A stretch of DNA of 64,000 nt from Sva-07 sp963717385 (GTDB taxonomy: Bacteria > Actinomycetota > Acidimicrobiia > Acidimicrobiales > Ilumatobacteraceae). The stretch spans positions 186,001 through 250,000 of the forward strand of contig CAVQWE010000027.1 in NCBI GenBank assembly GCA_963717385.1, given 5' to 3'. The position numbers were made by a program, and so were the translations under genes. The notes below the pieces were generated by a model that made no database searches, was not told the DNA's origin, and saw only the letters and a program-made list of their open reading frames with translations. This document shows, piece by piece, positions 20,754 through 28,853 of this stretch (position 1 is the stretch's first letter; each line of letters begins with the position of its first letter).

Positions 20754-21390
20754 GCACCAGGTCGCTGACGGTGCCATCGGGGAACGCAAAGGGCGCACGC
20801 ACACCTGCGTGCGCCCTGACCTCTGGCATCGTCAGCGGCCCGAAGCCTGTTGTGTGCGTCGTCCACCGGTGCCAACGGTGCGCTGGCACCTCGACGAGCT
20901 CGACGCGGGGTTCACCGAGAATCTCGATCGAGCCGTGGACCACACCGACCTGCTCGTACCCCACATCGACAGCCGCTCGGTCGCCGACCGGTTCGAGCGG
21001 CGACGGCAGCGCGGTGGCGTACCACTCGAGGTCGAAGGCGATCGGAGTCGGGTCGCCGTAGGCCCGGCCGAGCGCCTCGTCCGCATCGTCGATGGCCGAT
21101 GCGTACGTCTCGTTGCCGATCGACCACTGCGCCATCGGATCGTCGCAGGTGTGTTCGGCCCACAGTGCCTCGCCTTTGACGATGAACGGGTCGGCTCGCA
21201 CCGGCACCTCGAAGTCGGTGATGTGCAACAGCGGCTGCCCATCGCGCGCCAGGGCCGCCCAGTACCAAGCAGTTCTGCCGACGATCCGGTGACCGGAGAT
21301 CACGCCGAGCGAGGCGTCAGCGGTCCAGGCAGCGAAGACCCACTCCTCGACCAGACGAGTCGGGATGTCGTCGCTCGGCGGCGCGGGCAT
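20710..21390 (-). CDS. Hypothetical protein, possible beta-barrel (lipocalin-like)
   Basis: This 226-residue protein has no signal peptide or membrane helix. Trp- and Gly-rich beta segments dominate (EEWVFAAWTADASLGVISGH, AWYWAALAR, FDLEWYAT, YEQVGVVHGSIEILGE). The layout, with two halves that each contain FDLEWxA-like strands and a GYEQxGxVxGxI strand, recalls the AttH/hydroxyneurosporene-synthase-like fold, a tentative comparison. Its 3' end overlaps the convergent DUF4349 gene. Function unknown. Confidence 0.7.
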   Translation of the reverse strand: MPAPPSDDIPTRLVEEWVFAAWTADASLGVISGHRIVGRTAWYWAALARDGQPLLHITDFEVPVRADPFIVKGEALWAEHTCDDPMAQWSIGNETYASAIDDADEALGRAYGDPTPIAFDLEWYATALPSPLEPVGDRAAVDVGYEQVGVVHGSIEILGEPRVELVEVPAHRWHRWTTHTTGFGPLTMPEVRAHAGVRAPFAFPDGTVSDLVLTPEGWARRAVRPG

Positions 21391-21426
21391 CGGCGATGGG
21401 CTCCACGATCAGGCAGACTACGGACC

Positions 21427-21819
21427 ATGATCCGATACCTCAGTCTCGACTGGATCAACGCGCTGTCCGCCGAGGTCGCCGGCAGCGACCAGATGCGCAC
21501 GGTCGCCGAGTCCCATCGCATCGGGGTCACCCAGGTGGTCAGCGACGGCCCCGAGGGTGACGTCACCTATCACCTGTCGGTCGGCGACGGCGAGGCCACG
21601 TTCGCAGCAGGCCCCGCTGACCCGGAAGACGTGAAGATGGAGCAGGACTGGGACACCGCAGTGGCCGTCGCCACCGGCGAGCTGAACGCACAAGAGGCGT
21701 TCATCGGCGGGCGGATCCGACTGTTCGGCGACCAACAGTTGCTCCTCGATTCGCAACCGGTGTTCGGAGCACTCGACGCTGCGTTCGCCTCGGTCCGCGA
21801 CCGCACCACCTACGAGTGA
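21427..21819 (+). CDS. SCP2 sterol-carrier domain protein
   Basis: This 130-residue protein matches the SCP-2 fold: a beta segment with VTYHLSVGDGEATFAAGP, then DTAVAVATGELNAQEAFIGGRIRLFGD, which is the lipid-tunnel and helix region. SCP2 proteins bind lipids or fatty acyl-CoA in the cytoplasm. It lies 13 bp before the Fpg/Nei gene, so the two are probably cotranscribed, although their jobs look unrelated. No signal peptide. Confidence 0.85.
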   Translation: MIRYLSLDWINALSAEVAGSDQMRTVAESHRIGVTQVVSDGPEGDVTYHLSVGDGEATFAAGPADPEDVKMEQDWDTAVAVATGELNAQEAFIGGRIRLFGDQQLLLDSQPVFGALDAAFASVRDRTTYE

Positions 21820-21832
21820 GCGGGCACCAGCG

Positions 21833-22699
21833 ATGCCCGAGATGCCCGAGATCCAGGCGCACGCTGAACGGCTGACCGAGCGGTTCGCCGGCAGGACACT
21901 CACCAAGTTCACCCCCTTCAACTTCACAGCGTTGAAGACCGCCGTGCCTGCACCAGACATCGCGTACGGGCTGGCGCTGATCGATGTCGGTCGTCGCGGC
22001 AAGTACCTGCTGCTTCGTTTCGAGCCCACCACGTTCGTGGTGCACCTGATGCAGGGCGGACGGCTCGTGCCCGACGACAAGCTCAGCGCCAAACCGCGCG
22101 GCGGTCAGGCCCGATTCGTGTTCGACCCGGCCGAGCGTCCCGATGGATCGATCGACGAGTCGGCACTCCTTCTCACCGAGCAGGGCAAGGAACGTCGCGC
22201 CGGGGTGTGGTGTGTCACCGCAGCCGAGGCGATGACGTCGGCTCCCCTCCAACATCTCGGCCCCGAGGCCGCCTCGATCACCGACGACGAGCTGGCAGCG
22301 CTGTTCGCCGCCACGTCGATGCGGGTGCACGGTTTCCTGCGCGACCAGCGGATGGTTGCGGGTATCGGGCGACGATTGGCCAACGAGGTCTGCCACCGCG
22401 CTCGCGTCTCACCGTTCGCGAACACACGCAAACTCGGTGCCGACGGCGCTGCCGCTGTGGCCGCTGCGATCCGATCGTGCATCGACGAGAGCCTCGAGTA
22501 CGAACGATCGCGCGACGACATGAGTTCGTCGAAGGACCGACCGAGCGCCATGCACAGCCGCACCGGCGACCCCTGCCCCGATTGCGGCGACGCCGTTCGA
22601 GCGGTGGAGTACTCGGGCTACACGGTCAACTACTGCGCCACCTGCCAGACCGGCGGCAAGGTGCTCGCCGACAACACCACCAGCAAATTCCTCAAGTAG
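21833..22699 (+). CDS. Fpg/Nei family DNA glycosylase, divergent
   Basis: This 288-residue DNA repair protein begins MPEMPEIQAHAERL, giving the catalytic N-terminal Pro2 and Glu3. It has the helix-two-turn-helix (GIGRRLANEVCHRARVSPF) and a C-terminal four-Cys zinc finger, CPDC and CATC. Two residues differ from textbook Fpg. The asparagine of the GxGN turn is Arg. The finger arginine two or three residues before the third Cys pair is absent (GYTVNYCATCQ). It is probably one of the actinobacterial Nei-like subfamilies. It may remove oxidised pyrimidines or act in another way; substrate is not determinable. An internal ATG at codon 4 would also give an M-P-E start. Confidence 0.88.
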   Translation: MPEMPEIQAHAERLTERFAGRTLTKFTPFNFTALKTAVPAPDIAYGLALIDVGRRGKYLLLRFEPTTFVVHLMQGGRLVPDDKLSAKPRGGQARFVFDPAERPDGSIDESALLLTEQGKERRAGVWCVTAAEAMTSAPLQHLGPEAASITDDELAALFAATSMRVHGFLRDQRMVAGIGRRLANEVCHRARVSPFANTRKLGADGAAAVAAAIRSCIDESLEYERSRDDMSSSKDRPSAMHSRTGDPCPDCGDAVRAVEYSGYTVNYCATCQTGGKVLADNTTSKFLK

Positions 22700-22723
22700 C
22701 CCCGACCGAATACGATCGACCCC

Positions 22724-23440
22724 ATGCCGATCCATCTGCGCGCCGAGCCCGGCGACTACGCCCCGAACGTCCTCTGCCCCGGCGATCCGCTCCGGGCCAA
22801 GTACATCGCCGAGACGTTCTTCGACGAGGGGTTCCGCGAGGTCAACGCCGAACGCGGGATGCTCGGCTACACCGGCACCTTCGAGGGCAAGCCGATCAGC
22901 GTGCAGTCGACCGGGATGGGCTGCCCGTCCGCCGGCATCGTGTTCGAGGAACTGATCATGCTCGGCGCCACCCGGCTGGTTCGCGTGGGCACCTGTGGCG
23001 GCCTCGGCAACAACATGGCCATGGGTGACACCGTCGTCGGCCTCGCCGCGTCGAGTGACGACCAGACCCCGTTCCGCTACGCCGCGATGGACGGTTATGC
23101 GCCCAGCGCCACCTTCTCGCTCGTCGAGACCGCAGCACGGTTGGCGCGTGACGCATCGGCGGGAGCTGTGCACGTCGGCCCGGTCGTCACCTCGGGCATC
23201 TTCTACGACCCCGACCCCACCACGTTCGCCAGGTGGAAGCGCCTCGGCCACATCGGCGTCGAGATGGAAGCCGCGATGATGTACACGATCGCCGCCGTGA
23301 AGGGCATCGAATCGCTCGCCATCATGACGGTCAGCGACCTGCTCGGCGAGAGCGGCGACACGGTACGGATCAGCGACGAAGAACTCAAGGCGGGCGTCGA
23401 CCAGATGATGCGCATTTCCTGCGCCGTTGCCGTGTCATGA
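22724..23440 (+). CDS. deoD: Purine nucleoside phosphorylase, DeoD type
   Basis: This 238-residue enzyme cleaves purine (deoxy)ribonucleosides with phosphate. It has the hexameric DeoD hallmarks: CPGDPLRAKYIAETFF, the phosphate loop RVGTCGGL, the EMEAAMMY region that contacts ribose and base, and the catalytic Asp in MTVSDLLGE. It starts 24 bp after the Fpg/Nei gene on the same strand. Length is equal to that of E. coli DeoD. Confidence 0.95.
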   Translation: MPIHLRAEPGDYAPNVLCPGDPLRAKYIAETFFDEGFREVNAERGMLGYTGTFEGKPISVQSTGMGCPSAGIVFEELIMLGATRLVRVGTCGGLGNNMAMGDTVVGLAASSDDQTPFRYAAMDGYAPSATFSLVETAARLARDASAGAVHVGPVVTSGIFYDPDPTTFARWKRLGHIGVEMEAAMMYTIAAVKGIESLAIMTVSDLLGESGDTVRISDEELKAGVDQMMRISCAVAVS

Positions 23441-23498
23441 TTCGCTGACTCGGCACCCGCCGAGGGAACCAACTTCGCTTCAGGAGCGTCGAATCAAC

Positions 23499-24281
23499 AT
23501 GAACCCCCGCACTGCCATCGCCTTGCTGGCCCTTGCCGGCCTCACCTTCGCCGCCTGCGGCAGCGACGACTCGGGTGGTTCGGGTGACGCACCGACGACC
23601 GCCGATCTCGACGGTCGGACCTTTGTCTCCACCGACGTGACGGGCTACGACCTCGTCGAAGGCTCCGAGATCACGATGAACTTCGAGGGCGGTGCCGCGA
23701 GCGTCAATGCCGGGTGCAACACGATCAACATCCCCTTCGAGATCGTTGATGGCGCATTCAGCAGCGAGATGTCCGCGATCATGACGATGATGGCATGCGA
23801 TGAGCCTCTGATGGACCAGGAAAAGTGGCTCAGCGAGTTCCTGCTCACATTGCCGGAGATCACCCTCGACGGGTCGACGCTCACCCTCGACGGTGACAAG
23901 GGCACCATCACCCTCGACGAAATCCAACCGAGCGAGCTGGTCGGGACGACGTGGGTCGTTTCCGGCACCGTGGCGAACGAGGCGGTCACGGTGAGCCTCG
24001 TCGACTCGGAAGCGTCGATGACGATCACGGAGGGTCAAGCGCAGGTCGAGACCGGCTGCAACACCGGATCGTCCGCCGTGGAGATCACCGACACCACGAT
24101 CACATTCGGTCCGCTCGCGCTGACGATGATGGCCTGCGATGAGGAGCTCACGCAGCTCGAGGCGAGCGTCGTGCTCGCCCTCGACGGTGAGGTGACCTAC
24201 GAGATCAACGGCGACACCCTGACGCTGCGCAGGGACACCCCCGACGGCACGGTCGGCCTCGACTTCACCGCCCAACCCTGA
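23499..24281 (+). CDS. Lipoprotein with two META (HslJ-like) domains
   Basis: This 260-residue secreted protein has a signal peptide ending in a lipobox (FAAC, C20). Two META/HslJ-type domains follow. Each has its own GCNT (residues near 68 and 184) and its own MMACDE (near 98 and 210), so the pair arose by internal duplication. META-domain proteins are linked to motility and stress in other bacteria, but no activity is known. A CAGGAG ribosome site is 12 nt upstream. It ends just before the first pair of palindromic repeats. Confidence 0.87.
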   Translation: MNPRTAIALLALAGLTFAACGSDDSGGSGDAPTTADLDGRTFVSTDVTGYDLVEGSEITMNFEGGAASVNAGCNTINIPFEIVDGAFSSEMSAIMTMMACDEPLMDQEKWLSEFLLTLPEITLDGSTLTLDGDKGTITLDEIQPSELVGTTWVVSGTVANEAVTVSLVDSEASMTITEGQAQVETGCNTGSSAVEITDTTITFGPLALTMMACDEELTQLEASVVLALDGEVTYEINGDTLTLRRDTPDGTVGLDFTAQP

Positions 24282-24292
24282 CCCCACCCACC

Positions 24293-24339
24293 GAGCGATG
24301 AGTTTCCGCGCGACCTGTCCGCGCGAAGACTCATCGCTC
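24293..24339. repeat. GCGATGAG palindromic repeat, copy A
   Basis: GAGCGATGAGT (24293-24303) pairs perfectly with ACTCATCGCTC (24329-24339). Inside, CGCGCG pairs with CGCGCG around the loop ACCTGTC. It sits 12 bp after the META gene stop. The element is one of four very similar copies, two on each side of the AbiEi-like gene, all in the same orientation. Confidence 0.85.
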
Positions 24340-24355
24340 CGAGGTCGCCCGGCGC

Positions 24356-24403
24356 GAGCGATGAGTTTCCGCGCGACCTGTCCGCCGCGAAGACTCATCG
24401 CTC
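24356..24403. repeat. GCGATGAG palindromic repeat, copy B
   Basis: The arms GAGCGATGAGT (24356-24366) and ACTCATCGCTC (24393-24403) are identical to those of copy A. The loop again contains GACCTGTCC, with one extra base. The start-to-start distance from copy A is 63 bp. It is at the 3' end of the AbiEi-like gene and may terminate it as well as the convergent META gene. Confidence 0.85.
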
Positions 24404-24531
24404 GGCGGCGAAGCGCGGCGACGAGCGCGAGAATGCGGCGCGTGATTGCCGGCAGGCCCCTGGCGAAGTCGACCTCGACCACGCGCTCCACTGCCCAGCC
24501 GATCTGTTCCGCGGCAGCGTCACGTGCCGCG

Positions 24532-25330
24532 TCACGCCGTCTGTCCGTCGGTTTCGCTGTGCGTCGGATGCAGATCGACCTCGATCGCGAGGCGCACCGA
24601 TGGAACGGCCAGGTCGAATCGCGCCGGGCCGTAGCCGGGTAGGTCGATCCGATACTGGCGAACGAGTCCCACCAGGCCGGCGGCAGCGAGCGCATCGCCG
24701 AGCACCGTCTCGCCGTGCGACTCTGCAGGGCCACCGTGCAGTCGACCGTCGAGCAGTTCGAGGAAGCGCCGAATCCAGGGTCGCTGGGTCGACATCCAAT
24801 CGACGGCGACGGTGCGCAGTTCGTCGTCATCGAGCTGGCCATCTCGGATCACTTGCTCGATGATCGAGAGCAGATCCGTCGGGGACACGAAGCGTGCGAG
24901 ATCGAGAGCTGTCCGGGCTCGGCTGGTGATGGCGATGCCGTCAGGGCGTCGGACGACATCGCGTGCGTGCACCGCCGCGGTTCTGTACGGCATGACCCAG
25001 CGCGCGGTCACCGGGTGACTCGCTGGCGGAGCGAGGACGTGGATGCGATGGTCACGGGGCAGACGACGCAGACCCCACAGCCGGCCCGCTGTCGGCCCGC
25101 TGATGGCAAGCTCCGGATGGGCAGCACACACAGCGGCGCACCTCGCCGTCTCGTCGAGCGTGACTGCTGGAAGGCGATAGGCCCCCTTGAGCACGGTGAC
25201 GAGACTGCCGGCCTCGACGAGCGAACGGACAGCCGGACCCGACAGACCACATCTCTGCAGATCGGTGGCGGTCGCGATGCCGTGGTGAGTGCGAAGGAAC
25301 TCCAGCGACTTCGGTGGTGAAATAGGCCAC
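24532..25330 (-). CDS. AbiEi-type antitoxin domain plus DUF559 nuclease-like domain, frameshifted
   Basis: The N-terminal part is a winged-helix AbiEi antitoxin-like domain: SLEFLRTHHGIATATDLQRCG, VLKGAYRLP, then AISGPTAGRLWGL. The C-terminal part is a DUF559 (Vsr-like nuclease fold) domain with ESHGETVLGDAL, FDLAVPSVRLAIEVD and HPTHSE. A GTG at 25330 behind GGAGG is the best start, but the frame breaks near 25311. A second break near 24546 (GACGGACAG for GACGACAG) hides the true tail, RDAAAEQIGWAVERVVEVDF, which continues to about 24410. No AbiEii toxin is adjacent, so it is an orphan. Such orphans are common in actinobacteria; their role is unknown. Palindromic repeat pairs flank it. Confidence 0.72.
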
Positions 25331-25408
25331 CTGACCTCCCGTTGAACGACGTGTTCGGGGAGGGAGTCGGCAACGTCACCCTACCGACGGCGAGGACACC
25401 CGTCGCGG

Positions 25409-25452
25409 GCGATGAGTTTCAGCGACGACCTGTCCACGCGAAGACTCATCGC
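25409..25452. repeat. GCGATGAG palindromic repeat, copy C
   Basis: GCGATGAGT (25409-25417) pairs with ACTCATCGC (25444-25452). The interior reads TTTC, then CGACGACCTGTCC, then GCGAAG, close to copies A and B. It lies between the AbiEi-like gene start and the mdh stop. Confidence 0.85.
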
Positions 25453-25471
25453 TCGGGAGAGCACGTTGCAC

Positions 25472-25517
25472 GCGATGAGTTTCACGCGACGACCTGTCTG
25501 TCGCGAAGACTCATCGC
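25472..25517. repeat. GCGATGAG palindromic repeat, copy D
   Basis: GCGATGAGT (25472-25480) pairs with ACTCATCGC (25509-25517). The middle contains ACGCGACGACCTGTC. The start-to-start distance from copy C is 63 bp, exactly as for A and B. The last arm ends 17 bp before the mdh stop, so the element may also end mdh transcription. Confidence 0.85.
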
Positions 25518-25533
25518 ACGCAAGGGTCTCGGG

Positions 25534-26520
25534 TCAGATCAGGCCGAGTTCGGCGACAGCGTTGCGCTCCTCGACGAGCTCGTTGGCGCTGGCATCGATC
25601 TTGGCGCGGCTGAAGTCGTCGATGTCGAGTCCCTGGACGATCTCGTAGTCGCCGTCCTTGCACACACACGGGAACGACGAGATGATGCCCTCGGGCACGC
25701 CGTAGCTGCCGTCGCTGACGACCGACATCGACACCCAGTCGCCATCGGGCGTGCCGAGCGACCAGTCGCGGATGTGATCGACGGCTGCCGACGCTGCTGA
25801 CGCAGCCGACGACGAACCACGTGCGTCGATGATTGCCGCGCCGCGCTTGGCAACGGTCGGAATGTACGAGCTGTCGTACCAGTCGTGGTCGCCGACCGCG
25901 TCGTAGGCGCTCTGACCGTTGACCTCGGCATGGAACAGGTCGGGGTACTGCGTGGTGGAGTGGTTGCCCCAGATCGTCATCTTGGTGATGTCGTTCACCG
26001 AGGCATCGAGGCGCTGAGCGAGCTGCGCCTTGGCGCGGTTGTGGTCGAGACGGGTCATCGCGGTGAAACGACGAGGATCGAGGTCGGCGGCATTGCGCTG
26101 CGCGATGAGCGCGTTGGTGTTGGCCGGGTTGCCGACGACGAGGATCTTGACGTCAGGCGTCGCCGAGCGAGACAGCGCTTCGCCCTGCGGCTTGAAGATG
26201 CCACCGTTGGCCGACAGCAGGTCGGCGCGTTCCATGCCGGCCTTGCGCGGCATCGAACCGACGAGGATGGCCACATCGGCGTCACCGAATGCGGTGTCGG
26301 CATCGTCGGTGCAGATCACCTCGGACAGCAGCGGGAACGCGCAGTCGTCGAGCTCCATACGCACGCCCTCGAGGGCACCGAGCGCAGGGGTGATCTCGAG
26401 CAGCTGCAACGAGATCGGTGTGTCGGGGCCGAGCATCGAGCCCGACGCGATACGAAAGAGGATGCTGTAGCCGATCTGGCCAGCGGCACCGGTGACGGCA
26501 ACACGAACTGGAGTAGTCAT
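25534..26520 (-). CDS. mdh: Malate dehydrogenase
   Basis: This 328-residue NAD-dependent malate dehydrogenase of the cytosolic-type actinobacterial group oxidises malate to oxaloacetate. It has the Rossmann motif VTGAAGQIGYSILFRIA, the mobile loop GSMPRKAGMERADLL, VGNPANTNA, and the catalytic His in IWGNHSTTQYPD with LDHNRAK before it. The start at 26520 gives MTTPVRVAVTG. It is a TCA-cycle gene with sucCD and sdhCAB in the same window but far apart. Hairpin repeats lie downstream. Confidence 0.96.
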   Translation of the reverse strand: MTTPVRVAVTGAAGQIGYSILFRIASGSMLGPDTPISLQLLEITPALGALEGVRMELDDCAFPLLSEVICTDDADTAFGDADVAILVGSMPRKAGMERADLLSANGGIFKPQGEALSRSATPDVKILVVGNPANTNALIAQRNAADLDPRRFTAMTRLDHNRAKAQLAQRLDASVNDITKMTIWGNHSTTQYPDLFHAEVNGQSAYDAVGDHDWYDSSYIPTVAKRGAAIIDARGSSSAASAASAAVDHIRDWSLGTPDGDWVSMSVVSDGSYGVPEGIISSFPCVCKDGDYEIVQGLDIDDFSRAKIDASANELVEERNAVAELGLI

Positions 26521-26564
26521 ACTCCGAGCGTACGCCCAGCGCCGACGGCTCCCCAAGTGGGCCC

Positions 26565-26599
26565 AACTGTCACAGTGGGCCCGGCACGGTGTGACAGTT
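26565..26599. terminator. AACTGTCACA hairpin, copy 1
   Basis: The arms AACTGTCACA (26565-26574) and TGTGACAGTT (26590-26599) are perfectly complementary around a 15-nt GC-rich loop. It touches the stop codon of the first acyltransferase gene. It is 33 of 35 identical to 28799-28833, which follows the second acyltransferase gene. Confidence 0.75.
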
Positions 26600-28732
26600 C
26601 AGGGCTGGGCGAGGACCCGGCCGATGATGTCGGCATAGAAGTCCTGACCCGACTGGGTGAGGTGGATGCCATCGTCGTAGAAGCAGCGCCCCTCGCAGGT
26701 GGCCGAGAGCACTTCCCAATCGACGACGGTGACGTTCGGGTGCGTTGCGGGGACCGCCCGGAGCTTGTCGTTGTTGCCGGCGATCCAACCCCGGTCGGCT
26801 CTGCCCGTCAGCAACAACACCACCGGCACGTCAGCCACCGTTGCCAGCATGGCATCGAGGGTCTCCTGCGAGAAGCCCCCGTTCGTGCCCAGATGCACGA
26901 CCACCACCGACCCGTACGTTCCGTTGTCCTTCAGGGTCTGCATGGTCGGCACGAAGGCATTCATCTGACGGCTCTGCTGGGCGTCGACCTGGAAACCGCG
27001 GGCCTGGAGTTCCTCGGCTGCACCCAACATCACCGAGTCGCCGAGCGCCACGAGCGGAAACCCGGCGACGGTGGGCGGGATGGCGAGCGGGGCGAGGCCA
27101 TCGAGTGTTGTCACGACACCGAGTTGACCGACGGGAACCAACGGCGGAGCCGTGGTGGGAGGCGCCGTCGTCGGCGGGGCCGTCGTGGGAGCGGCGGTGA
27201 TCACCGGTGTGGATGGCACCGAGTCGGTCGGGTCGACGTCGGGGTCGGCATCAGGGACGACGGCGATCACCTCGGGCACAGATGTCACCGGAGCGGTGGT
27301 GGTCGACGAGGTCGTGGTGGTGGATGCGACCGGGATGTCGTCGACCGCAAGCAGGTCGGTGGTGAACTCTCCGCCGGCGTCGAGCGCCTGGGCGATCTCG
27401 TTCTGCTCGACCGGGGCGGTCAGCAGGACGGCTCCGACGAACAGCCCGACCACCGCACCCAGAGCGACCACAGCCGGAGATCACCAGCTTCGGTCCTCGC
27501 TTCGTCCCAGAGAAGATCTTGCGCCAACTGGCTGAGAACTGCCCGCGGCGGATCGGTGTCTCGATGAGACGGTACGACGCTTCGGTGACGATCGCGGTGA
27601 GGAACAACGCCCAGACGAACTGACCAACGGTCAACTTGTTGCCCGCCACGCCGCGGATCATCTGATAGATCGGCCAGTGGTAGAGGTACAGGCCATACGA
27701 GCGGGTGCCGATCCACAAGAACAGTGGATTGCCGAGCAGGCGGTTGGCGTAGGCGCCTCGGTGGGTGACTGCGGCGATGATGACGAGGGTGGCGACGCTC
27801 GCAATGAAGAGCCCGCCGCGGAAGAGGAACGGGTCGGCACCGGCCGGCGTGGCCAGGTAGGTGTTCCAGCAGAGCCATCCGAACGCAGCGATCGCGACCA
27901 ACGCCAGACCATCGAACAGCCGCCCCTTGGACCGCAGCGGTCCGCGCACGATCGCGAGCGGCCGCCAGACCATCGCGAAGGCGGCCCCCAGCAGAATGCC
28001 GCTGAGGCGGCTGATGGTGCCGAGGTACAGGGTGTCGATCTTGGCGATCGGCCGGTCGCCCAACCACCAGTACGCATCGGGCGTGATGTTCGGCTCCGCG
28101 ATCGGACCGGGGTAGAACAGCAGCGCCGTCACGGCGGTGAGCGCAAGGGCCACGACGAAGAGCCAGCGGCTCACGGCGGCGACCTGGCGGGTGCCGTTCC
28201 GGCCGAGCAGGAAGATCATCACGACCGGCCAGAAGATGTAGAACTGCTCTTCGACCGCCAGGCTCCACAGGTGACGCAGCGGCGCGAAGTCGCCCGCAGC
28301 GGTGTATCCCAGGCCTTCCCAGATCTGGTAGTAGTTCGAGACGTAGAGGGCGCCGGCGATCACGTCGCCGCGCAGTGCGCCGAGCGCCTCGTTCTTGAAG
28401 ATCGCCGTCCACACCGTGACGAAGAACATCATGGTGAACAACGCCGGGAGGAGGCGTCTGGCACGTCGCAACCAGAAGTGGCGCAGCGAGATCCGGTAGG
28501 AGCGCTCGCGCTCGGAGATCAAGAGCAACGTGATCAGGTAGCCGGAGATCACGAAGAACATTTCGACGCCCAAGAAGCCACCGGGGAGCCAGTCGCTGTT
28601 GGCGTGATACACCATCACAGCCGCCACCGCGAGCGCCCGCATGCCGTCGAGCCCCGGCAGATACGGGACCCGACTGATGTGGGCCCGATCGTCGGGAACC
28701 GGATCAATCCGGGGTGGAGCGAGCGTGGACAT
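26599..28732 (-). CDS. Acyltransferase-3 / SGNH-domain membrane protein, copy 1, frameshifted
   Basis: The protein is about 710 residues. The N-terminal 400 residues form an acyltransferase-3 (OafA/YrhL-type) membrane domain with about ten helices: LPGLDGMRALAV, VMVYHANSDWLPGGFLGVEMFF, and the RARRLLPALF and HLWSLAVEEQFYIFWP motifs. A Thr/Pro-rich linker with TTAPPTTAPPTTAPP leads to an extracytoplasmic SGNH hydrolase-like domain with GDSVMLG, HLGTNG and DDGIHL. Such proteins acetylate cell-surface glycans or peptidoglycan. The frame breaks near 27482 (TCCGGC for TCCGC); the paralogue confirms the join. It is a tandem duplicate of the gene at 28854-30887. Confidence 0.87.
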
Positions 28733-28795
28733 GAACCGTCCAGTATCGCCGAGCACGTTGCACCAATGACGTCATGCCGACGTTCTCGTTGCTGA

Positions 28796-28836
28796 CCCAA
28801 CTGTCACAGTAGGCCCGGCACCGTGTGACAGTTGGG
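28796..28836. terminator. AACTGTCACA hairpin, copy 2
   Basis: CCCAACTGTCACA (28796-28808) pairs with TGTGACAGTTGGG (28824-28836), 13 bp and perfect. It lies between the start of acyltransferase copy 1 and the stop of copy 2. Its core is 33 of 35 identical to the hairpin after copy 1, so the terminator was probably duplicated with the gene. Confidence 0.8.
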
Positions 28837-28853
28837 GCTTGCGGTGCGCTGGG

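Noticed and set aside
24298..24430. Short open frames spanning the palindromic repeats, including a predicted MSFRATC-type peptide
   Set aside because: They are translations of the repeats themselves; the same peptide-like text arises wherever the repeat occurs.
27140..27320. Short tandem repeats in DNA encoding TTAPPTTAPP segments, considered as a mobile or CRISPR-like repeat
   Set aside because: They lie inside a coding linker between the membrane and SGNH domains; low-complexity Thr/Pro linkers explain them.
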